From Hyphomonas sp. (GTDB lineage Bacteria > Pseudomonadota > Alphaproteobacteria > Caulobacterales > Hyphomonadaceae), in assembly GCA_029287305.1 (NCBI GenBank), contig JARFRJ010000433.1, positions 1-5,903 on the forward strand: 5,903 bases of DNA. The letters run 5' to 3'. Numbering within the stretch: position 1 is the first letter of the stretch; every line of letters starts with the position of its first letter. Both the position numbers and the translations under genes were made by a program. Shown one piece after another: positions 1 through 5,257 of the stretch. Below the pieces are notes generated by a model, which made no database searches, was not told the DNA's origin, and was given only the letters and a program-made list of their open reading frames with translations.

Positions 1-515
1 GATGTATTGCGCGAAAAACCGTCTTCCACAGGTCTCATCATGCGCTTCCAGTAGCGGCGGGCCGCGAAGGCTTCCTGATTGTCAGGATCTCCAGATTTGA
101 CCTGAGATGCGATCTCGAAAAGGTCCGCGGCGCTTTCATCACAGGCTTGGAGAGCTTGCGCTTGGGCTGTGATCTTGGCTTTGATGATCGATTGCCAAAG
201 GCGTTTCTTTTTCGGTTTGCTTAAAGCTGCCTGAGCGTCGATAATATGGCCTTGCGCGTGATGACCGCAGACAGGCCAGACGATTGATGCGGGGGTCTGA
301 TCAGCACCACATAGTATCACGGGGATATTTTCTTGCGCCAGACGGGCAAGAATATTCAAGGAAATGGACGCACCATATCCGCGAACAATAAGCGCGCCTA
401 TATCGGGCAGTGGAACCCGGCCAATTTCTTCCCTATTTCGGGACAGCTTAAGAAATCCCCTGAAAAGCGAAACATGCACATTTTCACTTGAAATTTCTAC
501 AATTCTATTCTGCAT
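1..515 (-). CDS. cas1: Cas1 integrase of a type II-C CRISPR system, N-terminal part, runs off the window edge
   Basis: Cas1 is the metal-dependent integrase which, with Cas2, inserts new spacers into the CRISPR array. The visible 171 codons begin MQNRIVEISS and have no stop before position 1. The first ~75 residues match the beta-rich N-terminal domain of type II Cas1 (VHVSLFRGFL, EIGRVPLPDI, then ILCGAD at 68-72). The start of the helical catalytic domain follows, with the type II segment SGDPDNQEAFAARRYW at 141-156. Glu148 in it is the expected first catalytic metal ligand; the later His and Asp ligands lie outside the window. The start at 515 fits the family N-terminus. An in-frame ATG at 527 would add MRAI. 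Neither has a strong ribosome-binding site (only GCGAG before 515). The gene follows cas9 on the same strand after 66 bases, the normal cas9-cas1-cas2 order of II-C loci. Identity rests on recognised family sequence; the truncation is only the window edge. Confidence 0.95.
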   Translation of the reverse strand, partial: MQNRIVEISSENVHVSLFRGFLKLSRNREEIGRVPLPDIGALIVRGYGASISLNILARLAQENIPVILCGADQTPASIVWPVCGHHAQGHIIDAQAALSKPKKKRLWQSIIKAKITAQAQALQACDESAADLFEIASQVKSGDPDNQEAFAARRYWKRMMRPVEDGFSRNT

Positions 516-524
516 AATGGCTCG

Positions 525-560
525 CATGTAGAGTATACGGAAAGTAGGGTGTGATGAAAC
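525..560 (-). promoter_or_regulatory. Possible cas1 promoter in the cas9-cas1 gap
   Basis: Read on the minus strand, the 66-base gap holds TATACT (537-532), one mismatch from the sigma-70 -10 consensus. A poor -35 candidate, GTTTCA (560-555), sits 17 bases upstream. Predicted initiation near 525 falls almost on the two candidate cas1 start codons (527 and 515), so such an mRNA would have almost no leader. The -35 match is weak and the gap is AT-rich, so this may be chance; cas1 may simply be transcribed with cas9. Confidence 0.25.
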
Positions 561-581
561 GTAGAAAATATGCCATGATTA

Positions 582-3500
582 TTATTTGTGACGTTTGACT
601 TTGCCGGATGGAGAGACAGAGATACTCACAGCCTTGGCTTTTTGTAAGGATGAAGGTGCCATAATAATATCACGTAACTTTTTTTCCCTTATTCGAGCTG
701 AGCTGTTCGCTTGCATGTGTTCGGCCATTTGTATTCTACCCTTTGAAAACTTGTAGACGATCACACATTGGCGCCCAGCAGGGCCCTCTATCTCCAACAT
801 ATCTCCCTTGCGAAGGCGCATGAGAAGATTTTGCCCATCCAAACCTTTACGTATCTGCCACCAATTCTCGTCTTTCTGCGCCATTTGATAGGCTTGAAAT
901 GTGGTGATGACCTCTCCGGTCCATTTACCCTTATGGTTGACCCAGATATCGTAACAATAATTGCTGTCACCTTTATATGCTTTATGATGTTCTCCATCCT
1001 TGCCATGCTGGACCGTAATAAAACTTGATGGTTTCAGGCAGGCGTGTATGCGCACGCTGTGTACGCCTTGCGGTTTCACGGACTGTCCGGCATTTAGAAG
1101 CGCTTCTTTGAAGGCTTTTTTGGAAAGTCCTTCTATTGCGTTGAGACATAGCTGTCGCAGCACTGGATCGACAATTTTCTCGACTTCTTTTTGGGATAGG
1201 TTTTCCAGTGATTTGCGTGTGACCAAGGTGACCGCGCCTTTTTCGTCTGTCTCTCCTAATATGCCATAGGCCGTTTCATTATGCATGGCGCTGTGAAATC
1301 CGTGATCAGGCTTATGCGACACGATCAGTTTTGACAGTCGGTCTTCGGCGGATTTGCGATAACGCTTGAGCGGCTGCGCCAATATCTTCATTATCTCCGA
1401 TTTCTGCGCCGGGTCTTCGCGCTTTGACAGGTCAGCTGCACATTTGACCATCGCCTGATCTGTCAAAGCGACAATCAGCGCGTCTACGGCGTGGTGGCGA
1501 TGATCTGTCCGGTCCTTGCGATTGCTGCCAGTTAGGCCGGTCAGCTTGTTAAATCCGGCATATTGGCGCAAATCAGATGTCAGCCGTCCTGGAACCGCCC
1601 ATACTTGACGGGCTTGCCCTTTACGGCCCTGTCCTTCGAACAAAGCCTCCATGAAAGTCTTGCCGAGGCGGGATATATAGCGCGTATCGTTAAGTTGACG
1701 GGCTAGAAAGCCGCCGCCGCGATCTTCCCATCTTTCCATAGCGTCCGGCGCAAAGCGCCAGATTTTAGCTTCAGGCAAAGAGCCGGCACGCTGTGCGATA
1801 TCTTCCCAGTTAAACTCTCCGGGATTATGGCCAAACGCCTCAAAAGGGGCATTGTTTTTCTTAATACGGTTTGCATCTCGAAACGACAGCACCTTGTTGG
1901 TAAAGCTGTCATCAAGCGTTTTTGACAAGGGCAGGATGTGTTCGATCTCAATATTCGAGGTGAAAAGATCCGTTTTGTTAATTGTTCGCCCTGTGAAGAC
2001 GCAAACCGCGAACCCTTTAAAGGCCTTCTCGGCTTCTTCGTAGAGCCGGAGTTTTAGGCGGTTGGCATGATTTGGCGTGCAGTTCAGTTCCTCCAGACAC
2101 GCATTTCGCTTTTCATTGTTGGTTTGATTTTTGGATTGCTCGCTTTCCAGTTCGGTTAGGCCGCGGGCTGACAATGGCAGGTCGCGTGCCAATTCCAGCA
2201 CGGTCTGTGCCGGTGGCCCCCATCTTCGGATCAAGTCATTCATAACTTTGCGCAGTTCATTCAGTGCTACATGAACGGTCGGGTTGTTAATCCGACCAAA
2301 TTTTTCTTCCGGGTTTTTCGGATTTTCCTTTTCATGAGCCGTGTAACGGCTCAGGATTTTACCGTAATAGGGAAGTTCATTTTGATAGACGACACCCGTT
2401 CCCAAAGCTCTGTGATCCTCAAATTCGGCAGATGCAGCTTCATCATATCTTTGCCCGGCTTCCAGACGGGGAATAAGGCGGCTTAAGGCCAGTATTGATA
2501 ATTTGCCATGACTTTGCGGTAAACGCGTATTTGAAACGGCCAAAGCCTGTTCCCGTGACAGGTCATAATTTTGCGTAAGCCAGTCTATCAGTTCAGCTTC
2601 TTCTTCAGTTTCAAGGAGGTGAATGACAATTTCATCCTGGGCATGTCGAGGCAGGTCCGCCCAGCCCTTGCCCCAAGCATCGTCCTGTATAAGGCGGGCC
2701 GCTGTGGCATCGCCAACAAGATGCTTGCGCTTGCGGCTTTCATGACTGAAAATCTGCGATTCCGGAAAGCCCAGTTTTTTTCGAATGCTTTTAAATGTGC
2801 GCTGTCCTTGTTTTGATGTCGGGTTCATAAGGAATTCAATCAGTATATGGCGCTGATCTTCGGTCAGGGGCTCGGAGCGATATCCAGCGGCGCCAACTTT
2901 GAGATTATTCACCTCCTCAAGGACCCGCGCATATTGCGCAGATGGAAGGGCTTTTGGCGCGCGGGGCTCGCCCTCGATAAATGTGCATTTCCCGACGCTC
3001 TGCGGCTTGAGCGGGCGTTGAAATTCAATGATATGGCGCAGGTTTTCGCGCGCCTCTTCATTCATAATGTTAGGGTGATAGTCAGCTTGCTGGGCCCAAA
3101 TCAGATCGAACTCATCCAAAATCATGGCCCGGTCGGGATAATAGTCATAGGATATTTTTGAGCCTACCGCGCGTGCTTTGACGCGGGCCTTGGGCAGGGG
3201 CTTGCCTTCATTAGGAGCTGCGGATTTATTGGCCCTATATTGTGCTAGGCGCGGACGTCCATAAAGTTCCCCCAGCGTGCGTGCGCCTTCCTGTTCAAGC
3301 ATTTTCCGCGTCTTTTCGATGGCTTTGAGCATGGTCCCGTCACTGTCCCCGTCGGTCTTGCGGTTAGATTTGAACCCTCGGCGTTTCTGCAAGTGGAAGA
3401 GGGCGCGGCCAATTTCAAACAGCTCCAATTCTTCGTCTAAAGCCAGTGTGCGCAGTATCCACGGATCAAGGGCTTTCAGTAATTTTTGCTCGGCCTGGAC

Positions 3501-3758
3501 CTTTGGCATCAAGCCAGCATCAATCAGGGTATGAATCATGGCGCCGCCACGCCCGAGACGACGATCCCGGTTGCGGCGCATACCCCGTACTTCACGTCTT
3601 TGCACTGCGTTGGAAGAGTTTTTCTTGGGGTCGCGGCCATTTGAAAAAATCCGAACGCCCATATCCATTAATTGCCGTGGCATAAGGTCGTCAGAAAGCT
3701 GAACCGCAGCCCATCCTAGGGAGTTTGTACCTAAATCAATTCCGATACGATACTTCAT
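582..3758 (-). CDS. cas9: Cas9 RNA-guided DNA endonuclease, compact type II-C (1058 aa)
   Basis: Cas9 binds a crRNA:tracrRNA pair and cuts PAM-flanked DNA, the HNH domain cutting the guide-paired strand and RuvC the other. RuvC-I is IGIDLGTNSLGWA with Asp8. The Arg-rich bridge helix (about 45-75) contains QRREVRGMRRNRDRR. The recognition lobe spans about 75-500. RuvC-II is VLELARDL with Glu522. HNH is IEIEHILPLSKTLDDS at 603-618, with His607 and Asn630 (DANRIKKN). RuvC-III is HRHHAVDALIVA with His756 and Asp759. From about 840 the C-terminus is the wedge/PAM-interacting region (KAYKGDSNYCYDIW, LLMRLRKGDML, AEHMQANSSAR). The length fits compact II-C proteins and is far below the roughly 1370 of II-A SpCas9. 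All nuclease ligands are present, except that Glu606 stands where Asp is usual before His607. The ATG at 3758 has AGAGG 8 bases upstream and gives the family N-terminus. cas1 follows; a tracrRNA candidate lies divergently upstream. No frameshift or internal stop is seen, so it is probably active. Confidence 0.98.
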   Translation of the reverse strand: MKYRIGIDLGTNSLGWAAVQLSDDLMPRQLMDMGVRIFSNGRDPKKNSSNAVQRREVRGMRRNRDRRLGRGGAMIHTLIDAGLMPKVQAEQKLLKALDPWILRTLALDEELELFEIGRALFHLQKRRGFKSNRKTDGDSDGTMLKAIEKTRKMLEQEGARTLGELYGRPRLAQYRANKSAAPNEGKPLPKARVKARAVGSKISYDYYPDRAMILDEFDLIWAQQADYHPNIMNEEARENLRHIIEFQRPLKPQSVGKCTFIEGEPRAPKALPSAQYARVLEEVNNLKVGAAGYRSEPLTEDQRHILIEFLMNPTSKQGQRTFKSIRKKLGFPESQIFSHESRKRKHLVGDATAARLIQDDAWGKGWADLPRHAQDEIVIHLLETEEEAELIDWLTQNYDLSREQALAVSNTRLPQSHGKLSILALSRLIPRLEAGQRYDEAASAEFEDHRALGTGVVYQNELPYYGKILSRYTAHEKENPKNPEEKFGRINNPTVHVALNELRKVMNDLIRRWGPPAQTVLELARDLPLSARGLTELESEQSKNQTNNEKRNACLEELNCTPNHANRLKLRLYEEAEKAFKGFAVCVFTGRTINKTDLFTSNIEIEHILPLSKTLDDSFTNKVLSFRDANRIKKNNAPFEAFGHNPGEFNWEDIAQRAGSLPEAKIWRFAPDAMERWEDRGGGFLARQLNDTRYISRLGKTFMEALFEGQGRKGQARQVWAVPGRLTSDLRQYAGFNKLTGLTGSNRKDRTDHRHHAVDALIVALTDQAMVKCAADLSKREDPAQKSEIMKILAQPLKRYRKSAEDRLSKLIVSHKPDHGFHSAMHNETAYGILGETDEKGAVTLVTRKSLENLSQKEVEKIVDPVLRQLCLNAIEGLSKKAFKEALLNAGQSVKPQGVHSVRIHACLKPSSFITVQHGKDGEHHKAYKGDSNYCYDIWVNHKGKWTGEVITTFQAYQMAQKDENWWQIRKGLDGQNLLMRLRKGDMLEIEGPAGRQCVIVYKFSKGRIQMAEHMQANSSARIREKKLRDIIMAPSSLQKAKAVSISVSPSGKVKRHK

Positions 3759-3766
3759 TATTCATG

Positions 3767-3771
3767 CCTCT
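3767..3771 (-). promoter_or_regulatory. Ribosome-binding site of cas9
   Basis: AGAGG on the minus strand ends 8 bases before the ATG at 3758, a normal spacing. It supports this start over the out-of-frame ATG at 3765. Confidence 0.6.
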
Positions 3772-3791
3772 GTATGTGACCAATTTACAAC

Positions 3792-3808
3792 TTGCAAAAG
3801 TATTGCAA
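3792..3808. repeat. TTGCAA-N5-TTGCAA dyad / 11-base direct repeat
   Basis: TTGCAA occurs at 3792-3797 and 3803-3808, both within TTGCAAAA, 11 bases apart (about one helical turn). TTGCAA is its own reverse complement, so the 17 bases form a symmetric operator-like site as well as a direct repeat. It lies 34-50 bases upstream of the cas9 ATG, where a cas9 promoter would be, and also inside the putative tracrRNA anti-repeat. It may be a regulator site, part of the repeat:anti-repeat pairing, or chance in AT-rich sequence. Confidence 0.45.
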
Positions 3809-3892
3809 AATCTGCTAAATAGAAAGAGCATTTCTAGCACTCTGGAAAAGTCGAACTTTCCGTTAACAAGAACTTGAAAGTTCACGAAATGC

Positions 3893-3920
3893 GAAGGCGA
3901 GCCACGGTTCGCCTTCTTTT
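3893..3920 (+). terminator. Rho-independent terminator of the tracrRNA candidate
   Basis: A perfect 8-base stem GAAGGCGA (3893-3900) / TCGCCTTC (3909-3916) with an 8-base loop is followed directly by TTTT (3917-3920). On the minus strand the same hairpin is followed by GCATTTCG, with no T-run, so it should stop only plus-strand transcripts. No protein gene precedes it on the plus strand, so it implies an RNA gene. Confidence 0.85.
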
Positions 3921-4092
3921 ATGGGGCATATACCTTTGGACTATAGTTTCCATTTAACTTGGATGTCTTTTTCACATGGGTCGCATGCATTTTGCCGACA
4001 AGCTTGGACAACAAAGCTGGGCAGCGCAATGACGAGCAGCGCGACTTAGCGGGAGGATCAGCGCTTTGATCGGATACGCTTGTCCTGCGTCT
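3921..4092. other. Non-coding spacer between tracrRNA terminator and prfB stop
   Basis: I see no credible gene here. The only notable open frame (42 codons, 3921-4049, plus strand) starts right after the terminator T-run without a ribosome-binding site. On the minus strand, downstream of prfB, I find no hairpin followed by a T-run, so prfB has no visible intrinsic terminator. Small details are a GCAGCGC direct repeat (4021-4027, 4036-4042) and a GATCA/TGATC hairpin (4056-4071). Confidence 0.6.
3940..3969 (-). promoter_or_regulatory. Possible minus-strand promoter reading toward cas9
   Basis: On the minus strand, AAGACA (3969-3964; 4 of 6 against TTGACA), 18 bases, then TATAGT (3945-3940; 5 of 6 against TATAAT) form a fair sigma-70-like site. 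A transcript from about 3933 would cross the tracrRNA region in antisense before reaching cas9, with a leader of about 175 bases. A nearer alternative for cas9 is TTTTGC (3810-3805), 17 bases, TAAATT (3787-3782), with a poorer -35. I cannot choose between them from sequence alone. Confidence 0.3.
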
Positions 4093-5203
4093 TTATGCGG
4101 GTGAGTTATCAATCATATGCGACAGGGAAGCGGTCAGGAAAACATCCAAATCTCCATCGAGTACGGCGGATATGTTTGAGGTTTCCACATCTGTGCGCAA
4201 ATCCTTGACCAATTGATAAGGCTGCATCACATATGAACGAATTTGATGCCCCCAACCGATATCGCTTTTGGCCTCATGGGTCTCTTGCTGGACCGCCAAT
4301 TGTTTTTGCAATTCGGCCTCATAGAGCCGCGCGCGCAGCATATTCCAAGCGGTCTCCTTATTCTTGTGCTGGGATCGGCCATTTTGGCAGGCGACAACAA
4401 TCCCAGTCGGAATATGGGTCAGTCTGACGGCACTGTCGGTCTTATTGACATGCTGACCGCCGGCGCCTGAGGCGCGATAGGTATCGGTGCGCACATCCGC
4501 CTCATTTATATCGATCTCTATTCGGTCATCAATCACCGGATAGACCCAGACGCTGGCAAAACTTGTATGTCGGCGCGCATTGGAATCAAAAGGGGAAATA
4601 CGCACAAGCCGATGCACCCCGCTTTCAGATTTGAGCCAGCCAAAGGCATTCTTGCCTTTAATCACCAAAGTCGTGGACTTTATTCCAGCTTCGTCCCCTT
4701 CATGGGCTTCCGCGACATCGATTTTATAGCCCTGACGTTCAGCCCAGCGTATATACATACGCCGCAGCATACCGGCCCAATCCTGGCTTTCTGTGCCGCC
4801 AGCACCGGCATTGATTTGCAGATAGGTGTCATTGCCATCCATCTCACCGGACAATAAGGCTTCCAGTTCAGCCGTTTCAGCCCTTTTCGCGGCTGCTTTC
4901 AGGCTTTGAGAGAGCTCTTCCACAAGCGAGGGGTCTTCTTCCTCGGCAACCATGTCGAGTAAAGCCTTGGCGTCTTCGGTCTCTGTTTGAAAAGCCCTGA
5001 CGACCTGAATGCCATCACTGAGACGGGTGCGTTCCTGCATACGCTCCTGAGCAAGGCCGGGATTATCCCAAAATCCAGGCTCTTCGATCAGGGCGTTCAG
5101 TTCGTCCAGACGTTTTGTAGCGGTATCCCAATCAAAGACGCCTCCTTAGCAGTTCGACAGACTGCTCAATACGTTCAATCAGGCTTTGTATCTCTTGTGA
5201 CAC
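4093..5203 (-). CDS. prfB: Peptide chain release factor 2, needs a programmed +1 frameshift (369 aa)
   Basis: RF2 recognises UAA and UGA in the ribosomal A site and triggers release of the finished protein. The gene starts at GTG 5203 (AGGAG 6 bases upstream). Frame 0 encodes 23 residues ([14 protein letters not shown] through LLRRRL) and stops at TGA 5134-5132. A +1 shift on CTT continues with [20 protein letters not shown] and runs open to TAA at 4095-4093. In the joined protein the stop-codon-reading tripeptide SPF is at 203-205 and the catalytic GGQ at 248-250, within two residues of the E. coli positions. Total length (369 against 365) also agrees. RF2-specific SPF separates it from RF1, which has PxT. 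Residue 244 is Ala, where E. coli K-12 RF2 has the unusual Thr246. The first ATG in the shifted frame (5040) would drop 54 residues and should not be used as the start. It lies 54 bases after the PBP1A gene on the same strand and may share its mRNA. Confidence 0.97.
5132..5146 (-). promoter_or_regulatory. prfB programmed +1 frameshift (recoding) site
   Basis: On the minus strand AGGAGG (5146-5141) is an internal Shine-Dalgarno-like hexamer. Three bases (CGT) separate it from the slippery CTT (5137-5135) and the in-frame TGA (5134-5132). This is the same layout and spacing as the E. coli prfB site, where low RF2 lets the ribosome pause at UGA and slip +1, so RF2 controls its own synthesis. Here the stop is codon 24. 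The downstream frame codes for a normal RF2 immediately after the shift. Confidence 0.95.
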
Positions 5204-5209
5204 ATCTCT

Positions 5210-5214
5210 CTCCT
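5210..5214 (-). promoter_or_regulatory. Ribosome-binding site of prfB, selects the GTG start
   Basis: AGGAG (5214-5210) on the minus strand lies 6 bases before GTG 5203. The overlapping ATG at 5205 would give only eight codons before a stop, so GTG is the working start. Confidence 0.8.
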
Positions 5215-5221
5215 CGGTGCA

Positions 5222-5249
5222 GACGCTTGTCTAGACAAGGCTGGGCGTC
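5222..5249. repeat. Inverted repeat in the mrcA-prfB gap
   Basis: CTTGTCTAGACAAG (5226-5239) is a perfect 14-base palindrome, and GACGC (5222-5226) / GCGTC (5245-5249) form an outer inverted pair. It fills much of the 54-base gap between the PBP1A stop and the prfB start. No T-run follows on either strand, so it is not a typical intrinsic terminator. It could be an operator, an mRNA-processing hairpin, or chance. Confidence 0.5.
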
Positions 5250-5257
5250 AAGTAAAC

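Larger units (their letters stand above)
3783..3920 (+). ncRNA. Candidate tracrRNA of the type II-C system, divergent from cas9
   Basis: tracrRNA pairs with the crRNA repeat and is held by Cas9. The plus strand here has the expected order of parts. A putative anti-repeat lies up to about 3820 (ending TCTGCTAAAT). It is followed by AGAAAGAG...CACTCTGG, which resembles the segment after the anti-repeat in Campylobacter jejuni tracrRNA as I remember it. A nexus-like hairpin is at 3844-3861 (GGAAA/GT pairing AC/TTTCC, one bulged A, loop CGA). A small hairpin is at 3870-3883 (GAACT, loop TGAA, AGTTC). The last part is a terminator stem with a T-run ending at 3920. The 3' end is well set; the 5' end is uncertain (3783 is the outer limit of the AT-rich block). 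A weak promoter candidate is TTGTAC (3725-3730), 18 bases, GATACT (3749-3754), inside the start of cas9. No array is in the window to confirm the anti-repeat. Position next to cas9 and a terminator usable only on this strand make a tracrRNA the best reading. Confidence 0.75.

Noticed and set aside
768..3685. Several plus-strand and alternate-frame open frames of 60-105 codons inside cas9
   Set aside because: They overlap a strongly supported Cas9 reading frame and look like ordinary shadow frames.
582..3758. IscB or TnpB-like relative instead of Cas9
   Set aside because: Length, full recognition and PAM-interacting regions, adjacent cas1 and a tracrRNA candidate all fit II-C Cas9.
3792..3810. 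Two TTGCAAAA copies as a degenerate CRISPR array
   Set aside because: Units are eight bases with a three-base gap, far too short for repeats and spacers; no array exists in the window.
3921..4049. 42-codon plus-strand open frame (MGHIPLDYSF...)
   Set aside because: It begins on the base after the tracrRNA terminator T-run, has no ribosome-binding site or promoter and no recognisable protein character.
4056..4071. GATCA/TGATC hairpin as the prfB terminator
   Set aside because: The stem is only five bases and is not followed by a T-run on the minus strand.
5203..5205. ATG at 5205 as the prfB start
   Set aside because: It reads only eight codons to a stop; GTG 5203, overlapping it, leads into the leader and frameshift site.
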